This document shows positions 1-8,273 of a DNA stretch of 64,000 bases, piece after piece. A program made the translations under genes and the position numbers. Numbering within the stretch: position 1 is the stretch's first letter; every line of letters begins with the position of its first letter. A model generated the notes under the pieces. That model saw only the letters and a program-made list of their open reading frames with translations, had not been told where the DNA came from and searched no databases. The stretch spans positions 16,609-80,608 of the forward strand of contig JADFYO010000010.1 of NCBI GenBank assembly GCA_015233015.1, read 5' to 3'. The DNA is from Nitrospirota bacterium. GTDB lineage: Bacteria; Nitrospirota; Thermodesulfovibrionia; Thermodesulfovibrionales; Magnetobacteriaceae.

Positions 1-1
1 C

Positions 2-3000
2 TGGGAGAAGGTCTTCAGGAATATATACCAGGAGGACAGCCACTTTCACTTCCTCTGCGCCCCCAACGATACGCACAACTGTCTCCTGAAGGCGCACATG
101 AAAAACGGCGTAGTAACAAGAATAAGCCCGTCGTATCAATACGGCGAGGCAACGGATTTATACGGCAACAAGGCATCTCACCGCTGGGACCCGCGCATAT
201 GCCAAAAAGGCGTGGGCCTTGTCAGAAGACTCTACGGCGACAGGCGCGTAAAGGGCGCTATGATAAGAAAGGGTTTTAAGGACTGGGTAGATAAGGGTTT
301 CCCGCGTGATAAGGAAACGGGGAAACCTCCGGTTGAATATATGAAACGAGGCGACGACAAGTGGCTTAAGATCTCATGGGACGAGATCTATGACATCACG
401 GCTAAGGCACTTCGCAACATAGCCGAGACATATTCAGGCGCGCAGGGTACGCAATATCTGAACAAACAGGGCTATGACCCCGCCGTGGTGGAAGCGACAC
501 ACGGGGCAGGGGTGCAGACCCTTAAATTCAGAGGCGGCATGGCATTCCTTGGAGCTACCAGAATATTCGGATACTACAGATTTGCCAATATGCTGGCGCT
601 TCTCGATGCGAAGGTGAGAAATGTCAAACCCGAGGACGCCGTTGGCGCACGCGGCTGGGACAGTTACACGTGGCATACCGATCTGCCGCCCGGACATCCT
701 ATGGTTACCGGAGCGCAGACCAACGAGTTTGAGTTGTTTGCCGTTGAGAGGGCAAAGCTCCTCCTCGTATGGGGACTGAACTGGATAACGACGAAGATGC
801 CCGACGCCCATTGGATGACGGAGGCCAGATTAAAAGGCGCTAAGGTGGTGGTGATTACCGTTGAATATCCGGCTACCGCGTGCCGCGCCGACGAGGTAAT
901 CGTGATAAGGCCGGGCACAGACCCCGCGTTTGCTTTGAGCCTCGCGCAGGTAATCATAAAGGAAAATCTATACGATGTTAATAACATAAAGAAAAATACA
1001 GATCTCCCGTTTCTCGTAAGGCTCGATACCCTCAAACTCCTCCATCCAGAAGATGTAATTCCTGGATATAAGAGGATAAACGCAACAAGAAAGACCAATG
1101 TCATGGGTAAGGATATAAAGCCCCCGCTGATAAAGGAACAGGGAGACCAGTACATAACGGAGGCACTGTTTAACGAATGGCAGGACTTCGTCGTATGGGA
1201 TGTAAAGAAAAACGGCCCGGCTGCCATAAACAGGGATGACTTTGGTGATAAGATGCCCGCAGACCCGGCTCTTGAAGGGCTGTTCGATATTACTACGGTT
1301 GATGGAAAGAAGGTTCAGGTACGTCCCGTATTTGACCTTATGAAGGAATACGTCAACGAAAACTATACCCCTGAACAGGCGGAGACTATAACATGGGCGC
1401 CAAAGGACGCGATAATATCCCTCGCCAGACAGATTGCCGCCAACAAAGAACAAACACTGTTTACAACTGGCATGGGGACGAACCAGTATTTTAATAACGA
1501 TTTAAAGGACAGGGCGTTATTTTTCCTGTGCGCCCTGACGCGAAACCTCGGCTATCCCGGCGGCAACGTGGGAAGCTATGCCGGCAACTTCAGAGGGGCA
1601 ATCATAGGCGGCATACCGACATACGCAATGGAAAACCCGTTTGACCAGGAACTTGACCCGACGAAGAAGTCGAAGCTCAGAAAGTGTCTCAAGTATGAAT
1701 CCGCCCACTTTTTCAACAACGGCGACAGGACACTTCGCGTAGGCGGTCATGTGTTTGCCGGCAAGACCCATATGAACACGCCGTCAAAGGTGATGATGAT
1801 AAACAACTCCAACTCACTGATAGGAAACGCCAAGGGCCACTACGACGTGGTATTTAACACGTTGAAGGGTTTTGAGATGGTAACCGTGGCTGACTATTGG
1901 TGGACTGCCTCGTGCGAGTATGCCGATATAGTGTTTGGCTGCGACGCACCGGCGGAGTTTAAGAAATACGATTTTACTGGTTCCTGCACTAATCCTTTTG
2001 TTCAGGTATATCCACGCACTCCCCTTCCACGGCTATTCGATACTAAGCCGGACGTAGATATTCTTGCGGGTGTTGCCATTGCGCTTGGTAAACAGTTAAA
2101 TGACAAGAGGTTCGCCGACCACTGGAAGTTCGTAACCGATGACAAGATGGAGGTCTATTCCCAGAGGATAATAAACGCCTCGGCCAATCTTGCCGGTTAT
2201 ACGATACAGAAGCTCGAAGAGGACGCCAAAAATGGAAAACCGGCGCTGATGAACTGCCGGACGTATCCCAGAATATCCAGCTATGAGCAGGTTCACGACG
2301 GTACGCCGTATTATACGAAATCAGGCAGGCTTGAGTTCTATCGCCACGAAGACGAGTGGATTGCGCACGGCGAAAATATGGTCGTTTACAGAGAGCCGAT
2401 AGATGCGACATTCTATGAACCAAACGTCATAGTCGGTAAAAAACATACCGCCATAAGGCCAAAAAAGCCGGAGGACTGGGGGTTTTCATCAAATGACCTT
2501 TCAACTGATACCAGACAGGTAAGAAACATACAGAAGTCGGGAGAGGAGCTTATGCAGACAAAGCATCCCCTGATGGGCAAGGGTTATAAATTTATCCTGC
2601 ATACGCCCAAATACCGCCACGGCGCGCATACCACGCCGTCTGATACCGACCTTGTAGCCGTATGGTTCGGGCCGTTTGCCGATATGTACAGGCGGGACAA
2701 GCGAATCCCATTCGTTACTGAGATGTATGTGGATATAAACCCGCTTGACGCCAAAGAGATAGGCGTCAACGACGGCGACTATGTCCATATTGACGCCGAC
2801 CCCGACGACCGTCCATACAGAGGGGCAAAAAAGACCGACGAGCATTATAAAGTCGCACGGCTTCTATGCCGGGCGCGCTACTACCCCGGCACTCCTCGGG
2901 GTGTGACAAGGATGTGGCACAATGTCTATCCTGCAACCATAGGGAGCGTCAAAGGACACGAGACCAGACCGGACGGCCTTGCCAAAAGTCCTGAGACGAA

Positions 3001-3310
3001 CTATCAGTCATTGTTTCGCTACGGCAGTCACCAGAGCACGACGCGCGCATGGCTGCGGCCAACGCTGCTCACCGATTCCCTTGTGCATAAGGAGATGTTT
3101 GGCCAGACAATCGGAAAGGGGTTTGAACCTGACATCCACTGCGCTAACGGCGCGCCGCGTGAAGGCTTTGTCACAATTCAAAAGGCCGAAGACGGCGGCA
3201 TAGATGCAAAAGGCCCGTGGAGGCCGGTAAAGAGCGGCATTCGCCCTACTATGGAAAGCGAGGCCATGTTAGCGTTTATAAACGGGAAATTTATAGCCAC
3301 TAAAAAATAA
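2..3310 (+). CDS. nxrA: NXR/Nar-type molybdopterin oxidoreductase catalytic (alpha) subunit, 5' partial
   Basis: The open frame runs from base 2, so the gene starts upstream of the window; 1102 residues are visible. The ATG at 98 is internal. It lies just after a Cys-x3-Asp-x3-Cys stretch (about nt 56-82) that should bind the N-terminal FS0 [4Fe-4S] cluster, with another Cys at about nt 212. The motif TDLPPGHP (Asp codon 680-682) matches the region of NarG that supplies the aspartate ligand to molybdenum. Overall it resembles the type II DMSO reductase family, closest in style to NxrA of Nitrospira, where an Asp in the FS0 motif is also known. It would hold the Mo-bis-MGD cofactor and oxidise nitrite or reduce nitrate or another oxyanion. 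The beta, gamma and chaperone genes follow directly. Whether a Tat signal is present cannot be seen, because the N-terminus is missing. Substrate and direction are not provable here. Confidence 0.88.
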   Translation, partial: WEKVFRNIYQEDSHFHFLCAPNDTHNCLLKAHMKNGVVTRISPSYQYGEATDLYGNKASHRWDPRICQKGVGLVRRLYGDRRVKGAMIRKGFKDWVDKGFPRDKETGKPPVEYMKRGDDKWLKISWDEIYDITAKALRNIAETYSGAQGTQYLNKQGYDPAVVEATHGAGVQTLKFRGGMAFLGATRIFGYYRFANMLALLDAKVRNVKPEDAVGARGWDSYTWHTDLPPGHPMVTGAQTNEFELFAVERAKLLLVWGLNWITTKMPDAHWMTEARLKGAKVVVITVEYPATACRADEVIVIRPGTDPAFALSLAQVIIKENLYDVNNIKKNTDLPFLVRLDTLKLLHPEDVIPGYKRINATRKTNVMGKDIKPPLIKEQGDQYITEALFNEWQDFVVWDVKKNGPAAINRDDFGDKMPADPALEGLFDITTVDGKKVQVRPVFDLMKEYVNENYTPEQAETITWAPKDAIISLARQIAANKEQTLFTTGMGTNQYFNNDLKDRALFFLCALTRNLGYPGGNVGSYAGNFRGAIIGGIPTYAMENPFDQELDPTKKSKLRKCLKYESAHFFNNGDRTLRVGGHVFAGKTHMNTPSKVMMINNSNSLIGNAKGHYDVVFNTLKGFEMVTVADYWWTASCEYADIVFGCDAPAEFKKYDFTGSCTNPFVQVYPRTPLPRLFDTKPDVDILAGVAIALGKQLNDKRFADHWKFVTDDKMEVYSQRIINASANLAGYTIQKLEEDAKNGKPALMNCRTYPRISSYEQVHDGTPYYTKSGRLEFYRHEDEWIAHGENMVVYREPIDATFYEPNVIVGKKHTAIRPKKPEDWGFSSNDLSTDTRQVRNIQKSGEELMQTKHPLMGKGYKFILHTPKYRHGAHTTPSDTDLVAVWFGPFADMYRRDKRIPFVTEMYVDINPLDAKEIGVNDGDYVHIDADPDDRPYRGAKKTDEHYKVARLLCRARYYPGTPRGVTRMWHNVYPATIGSVKGHETRPDGLAKSPETNYQSLFRYGSHQSTTRAWLRPTLLTDSLVHKEMFGQTIGKGFEPDIHCANGAPREGFVTIQKAEDGGIDAKGPWRPVKSGIRPTMESEAMLAFINGKFIATKK

Positions 3311-3324
3311 GGAGACCAGCCCCG

Positions 3325-4458
3325 ATGCAAATGAGAAAGGTTTACAACTGGCAATTAGGCAGGAACGCGTCATACATATATCCTCAGGTGAGGCCACAAA
3401 AACAATGGGCCATGGTCTTCGACCTGAATAAGTGCATAGCCTGCCAGACATGCTCACTGGCTTGTAAGACGACATGGACCTCCGGCAAAGGCCAGGAATA
3501 CATGTTCTGGAACAATGTGGAGACAAAACCCTACGGCGGATATCCGGTAGGCTGGGATATGGGCATTCTGTCCAAACTGGGGCCGCAGGAATGGCATGGC
3601 GAGAAATATGCCGGCAAGACCCTCTTTGAGGCTGCCGAAAAGGATGAGAAGATACTCCAGCACATAGCCGCCGATGAGGACTGGGCACATCCCAACATTG
3701 GTGAGGATGAGATTGCCGGTTCGATTAATAAGGGCGACTGGCTCACCCTACCCCACAGGGTGTGGATGTTCTATCTGCCACGGACATGTGCCCACTGCAC
3801 ATACCCGGCATGTCTGGCGGCCTGCCCGCGAAAGGCGATTTACAAGAGGCCAGAGGACGGCATCGTCCTTATCGATCAGTCCCGATGCCGCGGCTACAGG
3901 GAGTGCGTGCGTGCATGTCCCTACAAGAAGCCGATGTTTAATGTTGAGACGAGGATAAGCGAGAAGTGCATAGGTTGCTACCCTAAGGTTGAACAGGGCC
4001 TGATGACCCAATGCGTTACCAACTGTATTGGAAGAATAAGGCTGCATGGATACTTAAATACACCAGAGAAGGCAGTGAAAGAAAACCCTATCGATTATCT
4101 TGTGCATGTGAGGAAGCTGGCGCTGCCGCTATACCCGCAGTTTGGAACGGAGCCGAATATATACTACATCCCTCCGATACACGCGCCGGTGTCCTATCTG
4201 GAGCAGATGTTTGGCCCGGGCGTGGGCACTGCGGTCAGGACGTATAAGAATATACCCAACGACCAAACTCTTAAGGGACTGCTGGTCTTATTCGGGAGTA
4301 TGGAGAAGATCCTCTCTTCGTTCAAGGTTGACGATAAGCTCGCATACGGCTTCGATGATAAGGGCAACGAGATAGTTAAGGTGCCCGTAACCGAGCCTAT
4401 GTTTGTGAGGGAATTTTTCGATTCAAAACTCAAAGTATTCAGGCAAAATACACCTTAA
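3325..4458 (+). CDS. nxrB: NXR/Nar-type iron-sulfur beta subunit
   Basis: This 377-residue protein is the electron-transfer subunit that passes electrons between the alpha subunit and a heme partner. Four cysteine groups are visible: CIACQTCSLAC near residue 38, CAHCTYPACLAACP near 155, CRGYRECVRACP near 190 and CIGCYP with CVTNC near 215-235. In the third group a Tyr stands where the second Cys of a normal motif would be, as in NarH-like proteins that carry one [3Fe-4S] and three [4Fe-4S] clusters. The ATG at 3325 follows an AGGAG at about 3310-3315, and the gap to the alpha gene is only 14 bases, so the two are co-transcribed. The length suits NxrB/EbdB/PcrB better than the longer NarH. A second ATG at 3331 is possible. 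Confidence 0.9.
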   Translation: MQMRKVYNWQLGRNASYIYPQVRPQKQWAMVFDLNKCIACQTCSLACKTTWTSGKGQEYMFWNNVETKPYGGYPVGWDMGILSKLGPQEWHGEKYAGKTLFEAAEKDEKILQHIAADEDWAHPNIGEDEIAGSINKGDWLTLPHRVWMFYLPRTCAHCTYPACLAACPRKAIYKRPEDGIVLIDQSRCRGYRECVRACPYKKPMFNVETRISEKCIGCYPKVEQGLMTQCVTNCIGRIRLHGYLNTPEKAVKENPIDYLVHVRKLALPLYPQFGTEPNIYYIPPIHAPVSYLEQMFGPGVGTAVRTYKNIPNDQTLKGLLVLFGSMEKILSSFKVDDKLAYGFDDKGNEIVKVPVTEPMFVREFFDSKLKVFRQNTP

Positions 4459-4473
4459 GGGGCAACGGAGGCT

Positions 4474-5346
4474 ATGATGATAAGAAAGATTTTTTTAGTG
4501 CTTGCAATAGCCCTTGCATTTGTACAGGGCGCGTATGGACAGGGAAAACCCTTTGTAGAGATTACATCGTTTCACAAGGATGCCGATGTCTCTAAAGTTG
4601 GTATAAACGATGATGTGTGGAAGGATGTTGCTTCTTATAAGCAGCCGCTTCAGAGGCAGTTTCTCTTGGAGCCAAAGCCAAAGGATGTGGGCGTGAAGGA
4701 GGTGCATGTACAGTCTGTTAACGACGGCAGGTTCATCGCATTTCGCCTGACGTGGAAAGACGATACGAAAGACGATACACTCAAGATAACTAATTTTTCT
4801 GACGCGGCGGCGATACAATTCCCCGTTTCCTCCGACCCGCTCCCTGAGTATTTCATGGGAGAGCCAAAAAAGCCCGTGCATATCCTCTATTGGAAGGCAT
4901 GGAGGACTAAAGACCAGAGAGATGGGACGCAAAGCGTCAACACAAGCTATCCCAATATGACAATCGATATGTACACCTTCGACTACAAGGTCACAGGCAC
5001 GGGAACTGATAAGACACAGGCACAGAAAGATATGTTTATTCCCGGAAGAGCGGCTTTAAATCCTATAGACAGCGCTCACAAGGAGATAATAGAAGAGGCA
5101 TCGGCAGAAGGGCCAGGTACATTAAAAACCAAACCAGTGGAAAATACGGTGGGAGATGCCCAATGGCAAAACGGCACATGGACGCTTGTGATGAGAAGGC
5201 CGATGACGGTAGCCGACAAGGAAAGCGTACAGTTCAAGGCCGGAGAGAGAAAACCAATAGCCTTTGCCGTATGGGAAGGACACCATATGGAAGGCGGCGG
5301 GCGTAAGGCAGTGTCCCCGGCATGGGCCGAAGTGATGGTGCAATAG
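4474..5346 (+). CDS. nxrC: Heme-b gamma subunit of the NXR-type complex (ethylbenzene-dehydrogenase gamma-like)
   Basis: This 290-residue protein begins with a clear Sec signal peptide (hydrophobic residues 5-18, cleavage near AYG-QG), so it works outside the cytoplasm. The fold-type features match the EbdC/NxrC/SerC heme-b subunit family: an immunoglobulin-like beta protein with a Met and a Lys as heme ligands. The best candidates here are the Met in PEYFMGEP and the Lys in GGGRKAVS near the C-terminus. It would take electrons from the beta subunit and hand them to a soluble cytochrome c. It starts 15 bases after the beta gene with a GGAGG just upstream; ATG 4474 and ATG 4477 are equally good. 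The exported gamma subunit implies a periplasmic complex, as in Nitrospira, rather than a cytoplasm-facing NarGHI. No NarI-type cytochrome b gene is present. Confidence 0.8.
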   Translation: MMIRKIFLVLAIALAFVQGAYGQGKPFVEITSFHKDADVSKVGINDDVWKDVASYKQPLQRQFLLEPKPKDVGVKEVHVQSVNDGRFIAFRLTWKDDTKDDTLKITNFSDAAAIQFPVSSDPLPEYFMGEPKKPVHILYWKAWRTKDQRDGTQSVNTSYPNMTIDMYTFDYKVTGTGTDKTQAQKDMFIPGRAALNPIDSAHKEIIEEASAEGPGTLKTKPVENTVGDAQWQNGTWTLVMRRPMTVADKESVQFKAGERKPIAFAVWEGHHMEGGGRKAVSPAWAEVMVQ

Positions 5347-5348
5347 CT

Positions 5349-6071
5349 ATGGATGAATTAGTCTATCTGTATAAGTTAGCCTCATTGGGACTTCAATATC
5401 CCGACGAAACAGGCTGGGCTTCCATAGAGAATATACTTTCTGAAAGGGAAGCGCTCTTCGAGGGGGAAATGCTACTGTTGGTAAATAATTTCAACAATGA
5501 ATTCAGGGGCGCGGCAATTGAGGATATTCAGTCGGACTATCTGAGCTTCTTTGATTTAGGGGGCCAGATTTCCCCATACGAGACCGAGTATCTGACAGAA
5601 AAAATATCCAGAAAACCATTTGAACTGTCTGATATCGCCGGTTTTTACAGTGCGTTTGGTCTGAGTATCAATCAGTCGTCCAATAACAGGGAGATAGTTG
5701 ACCACATCTCAGTAGAGCTTGAGTTCATGGCGCTCCTCACATGGAAGGAACGATATGCCGTGGAAACGAAGTCTAAGGAACATGAGGAGATTGTTCTTGA
5801 CGCGAAGAGGAAATTTTTGAAAGACCATCTTGCAAGGTGGGGATTTTTTTACTGCCGTCAGATGGAGAGTCTCGAAGGAGCTTTCCATAAAAGCCTTGGG
5901 AGGATTGTGGAGGCGCTGCTCACGTCGGAGTGTGAAAGGCACGGTCTCGATAAGACCCTCTATAACAAAGATTTGACGAGAGAGGCCCTGAGCGGCGTCA
6001 GGTGCGATACGCTGACTTGCGGTGCTTTGCCGGAACTACATATAACGGAGAGGGAGGATTATGCACGGTAG
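5349..6071 (+). CDS. TorD/DmsD-family molybdoenzyme assembly chaperone
   Basis: This 240-residue, mostly alpha-helical, Glu-rich cytoplasmic protein has the TorD/NarJ-like layout: an N-terminal helical half, YLSFFDLGG near residue 60, a central SPYETEY motif, and a run of helices containing a FLKDHLARWG motif that is typical of this chaperone family. It would bind the catalytic subunit and its signal peptide until the molybdenum cofactor is inserted. I chose the ATG at 5349 (MDELVYLYK); the longer reading from 5322 would overlap the gamma gene by 25 bases. The stop lies inside the next gene, an 11-base overlap, so translation is coupled. The context supports the call more than any single residue does. 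Confidence 0.75.
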   Translation: MDELVYLYKLASLGLQYPDETGWASIENILSEREALFEGEMLLLVNNFNNEFRGAAIEDIQSDYLSFFDLGGQISPYETEYLTEKISRKPFELSDIAGFYSAFGLSINQSSNNREIVDHISVELEFMALLTWKERYAVETKSKEHEEIVLDAKRKFLKDHLARWGFFYCRQMESLEGAFHKSLGRIVEALLTSECERHGLDKTLYNKDLTREALSGVRCDTLTCGALPELHITEREDYAR

Positions 6072-7464
6072 ATATTATTCATGGATGATATTCATATCGG
6101 CAGCGGTGCTGATAGTATTCACTTTAATGTTTGTTCGCGGCGAGATGTCGCCTGAGTGGAAACCGTACCAGCTGCAGTACAGAGACCTGGCTATAGCCTC
6201 AGCCAAAGACACGGACACTAAAAAGACTGCCCTGTCAATGGACATCGAGGTCAGGCAGCTCTACCTTGGAGCGCTGAAGCGAGTTGACAGGTGCACAAGC
6301 TGTCATCTGGGCGTTGAGAATCCCGCAATGGAAAAGATGCCGCAGCCGTTAAAGACACACAGCGGTCCATATCTGAAAAATCACCCGTCAGACAAGTTCG
6401 GCTGCACAGTATGCCACAACGGCCAGGGCCGCGCGGTGGATATGGAAAACGCGCACGGGCTTGGTCACAAGGCGCATTGGGATTTGCCCATATTGCCGTT
6501 GAAGTATATTCAAAGCGCGTGTGCCTCCTGCCATGACGCCGGCATGCTGAAAGACAACGGCGGCGTTAACGTGGCAAAGGGCGATGTGCTCTTCAGAGAG
6601 CGCGGTTGCAAGGGCTGCCACAAACTTGACGGCGTGGGCGGCGTCATAGGAAAGGCACTCGACGGCGTAGGCTCTCAGCCCGTGGCGTATTTTCCGATGA
6701 AAAACATTCAAGGCGAGAAAACCGTCTATGCCTGGATGAAGGAACACTTCGACGACCCAAGAAATGTCGTTGCCACCAGCGAGATGAAATCGGACTTCAC
6801 CGACGAGGAGACAGACCAGTTGACGACATTCGTGCTGTCGCTGCACGCAGATGAGATACCCAAAAAGTACAGGCGTCTCGGGAAAGGCTTGGACATACCA
6901 GATTCTGGGGAGTATTTGTATAAGATGTACTGCGGCGCCTGCCATGCCTCTGGAAAGGACAGCGTCTATGACGAAGTGTTTAAAAGGACTATTCCATCAA
7001 TTCAAAATCCTTCATTTTTGAAGGCAGTGGATAAGAAATATCTGAAGACGGTTATAGAAGAGGGACGCGCCGGAACTCAGATGACGGCATGGAAATCCTC
7101 TGCCGCCGGACTAACAGACGGGCAAATCGACAAGATAATTGATTACATTGTTCAGGATAAGCCTGCCACAGTTGCAGCGGCGTTTGACTGCACACCGTAT
7201 AAACCTGACGTACAAAACGGCGAAGAGCTGTTCAGGGTACGCTGCGTAAGCTGCCACGGCAAAAAAGGCGAGGGCGGCGTCGGCCTTAACCTCAGAAATC
7301 CCGTAGTCCAAAAAGAGGCAAGCGCGGAGTTCCTCGCTATCACACTGCGCGATGGAAGAGAAGGCACCCACATGGCGTCATTCGGACCTGATGGGGCAGG
7401 CCTGAGTAACGAAAACATCGCCGACATCGTGGCATTCGTTAAGACGCTTTCAACGAAGAAGTGA
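6061..7464 (+). CDS. Membrane-anchored hexaheme cytochrome c
   Basis: This 467-residue protein has one N-terminal membrane helix (residues about 8-24) that acts as signal anchor, then six CxxCH heme-c sites: CTSCH, CTVCH, CASCH, CKGCH, CGACH and CVSCH. The first three are closely packed, and the last three each sit in a cytochrome c class I-like domain. Downstream Met residues (for example in TQMTAWK and THMASF) are candidate sixth ligands. The ATG at 6061 is preceded by GGGAGGATT. As the last gene of the NXR-type operon it is the natural electron partner of the complex, linking it to the membrane or to a terminal oxidase or reductase. I do not recognise a named family for the whole protein. 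A heme count of six is seen directly; the redox role is inferred. Confidence 0.85.
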   Translation: MHGRYYSWMIFISAAVLIVFTLMFVRGEMSPEWKPYQLQYRDLAIASAKDTDTKKTALSMDIEVRQLYLGALKRVDRCTSCHLGVENPAMEKMPQPLKTHSGPYLKNHPSDKFGCTVCHNGQGRAVDMENAHGLGHKAHWDLPILPLKYIQSACASCHDAGMLKDNGGVNVAKGDVLFRERGCKGCHKLDGVGGVIGKALDGVGSQPVAYFPMKNIQGEKTVYAWMKEHFDDPRNVVATSEMKSDFTDEETDQLTTFVLSLHADEIPKKYRRLGKGLDIPDSGEYLYKMYCGACHASGKDSVYDEVFKRTIPSIQNPSFLKAVDKKYLKTVIEEGRAGTQMTAWKSSAAGLTDGQIDKIIDYIVQDKPATVAAAFDCTPYKPDVQNGEELFRVRCVSCHGKKGEGGVGLNLRNPVVQKEASAEFLAITLRDGREGTHMASFGPDGAGLSNENIADIVAFVKTLSTKK

Positions 7465-7495
7465 TTTAACCTGCTAAGAGGTGAGCTGATGAGGA

Positions 7496-7541
7496 CAACA
7501 GCCCGCGCCCAGCCCTGAGTAAGAGGGTGCGCGGGCTGTTG
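7496..7541 (+). terminator. Hairpin after the NXR-type operon
   Basis: A perfect 13-bp inverted repeat (CAACAGCCCGCGC at 7496-7508 with GCGCGGGCTGTTG at 7529-7541), plus a small inner CCCT/AGGG pairing, lies 32 bases after the cytochrome stop codon. It is very GC-rich and is the likely operon end, though no clear U-tract follows. Confidence 0.55.
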
Positions 7542-7567
7542 CCTGATACCAATCAAAGGAGTAATTC

Positions 7568-7821
7568 GGAGCATCCTTCGACAGGCTCAGGATGATTCAA
7601 TTGTTTTATGATGATTCGATTATTAGAGGAATATCCCTTCTATGAACGAATACCCTTACTTCTATGAACGTATCTATGTACAAGAAGATTTCTATAACAA
7701 TCAAATAAATCTATAACAATCAAATAAATCTATAACAATCAACTCACACTATGATAATCGAAGAACTCTATAATAATCGAAATAAAAATCGAATCATCCT
7801 GAGCCTGTCGAAGGATGCTCC
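7568..7821. repeat. Convergent pair of 31-bp palindromic repeats around an AT-rich core
   Basis: Copy a (7568-7598, plus orientation) begins GGAGCATCCTTCGACAGGC and runs to GATTC. Copy b (7791-7821) is the same sequence inverted. Both are preceded, in their own orientation, by the same CAAAGGAGTAAT stretch, so the shared unit is longer than the palindrome. Between them lies AT-rich DNA with a 19-bp tandem repeat (TCTATAACAATCAAATAAA, about 2.7 copies, 7691-7742) and several ATGATTCGATT-like motifs. The arrangement is like a miniature inverted-repeat element. No gene is visible between the copies. Confidence 0.7.
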
Positions 7822-7824
7822 TTA

Positions 7825-8115
7825 TTACTCCTTTGTCTTGAGCTTGGCATTAGAATATTCAACAAGTTTCTCCCATTCACCGCTAATCAATGCCTCTTTT
7901 TTCCTTCGTGACCAACCTTTTATCTGTCTTTCTCTCAAGGAAGCATCATGGGTTGTAGCCATTTCACAACAGTATTCCAGCTTCTCTGGCAACCTTTTGG
8001 CTGTATATCCATCGTAACGGCCATCGTTATGCTCATAAAGCCGTTTTTCTAAATCCACAGTAGAACCAGTGTAATATGAGCCGTCCGAACATTTTAAGAC
8101 ATAGACCCATGCCAT
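7825..8115 (-). CDS. Small GIY-YIG nuclease-domain protein
   Basis: This 96-residue protein is essentially one GIY-YIG domain: VYV near residue 4 and YTG near residue 15 form the namesake motif, followed by an Arg (KRLYEH), a conserved Glu region and basic WSRRKKEAL. It belongs to the small stand-alone YhbQ/UPF0213-like group. I chose the ATG at 8115 because MAWVYVLKC fits the family N-terminus; a reading from 8151 would run back into the upstream repeat. The gene is tightly enclosed by inverted copies of a 31-bp palindrome, ending 3 bases before its stop codon and starting about 20 bases before its start. This suggests that gene and repeats move or persist together. Its DNA target is unknown. 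Confidence 0.85.
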   Translation of the reverse strand: MAWVYVLKCSDGSYYTGSTVDLEKRLYEHNDGRYDGYTAKRLPEKLEYCCEMATTHDASLRERQIKGWSRRKKEALISGEWEKLVEYSNAKLKTKE

Positions 8116-8134
8116 GTTTTTAGGATAGCAATTC

Positions 8135-8165
8135 GGAGCATCCTTCGACAAGCTCAGGATGATTC
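8135..8165 (+). repeat. Third copy of the 31-bp palindromic repeat
   Basis: Same sequence as the copy at 7568 with one change (ACAAGCTC for ACAGGCTC). With the inverted copy at 7791-7821 it exactly brackets the GIY-YIG gene as a 375-bp unit with inverted ends. It is followed by two ATGATTCGATTGTT-like motifs also seen in the 7568-7821 element. Confidence 0.75.
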
Positions 8166-8210
8166 GATTGTTATATGATGATTCGATTGTTCAGGCAATT
8201 AATATATTCG

Positions 8211-8239
8211 TTGCAATGTCAAATTGATTATGCTACAAT
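8211..8239 (+). promoter_or_regulatory. Sigma-70-like promoter for the TPR gene
   Basis: TTGCAA (8211-8216) and TACAAT (8234-8239) are separated by 17 bases and lie about 35 bases before the TPR protein start. Confidence 0.5.
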
Positions 8240-8273
8240 CTTTCATTCTTATACCAGATGATGGAGGCGTTAT

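Noticed and set aside
7691..7742. Short tandem repeats as a possible CRISPR array
   Set aside because: The 19-bp units are directly adjacent with no unique spacers, and no cas genes are in the window.
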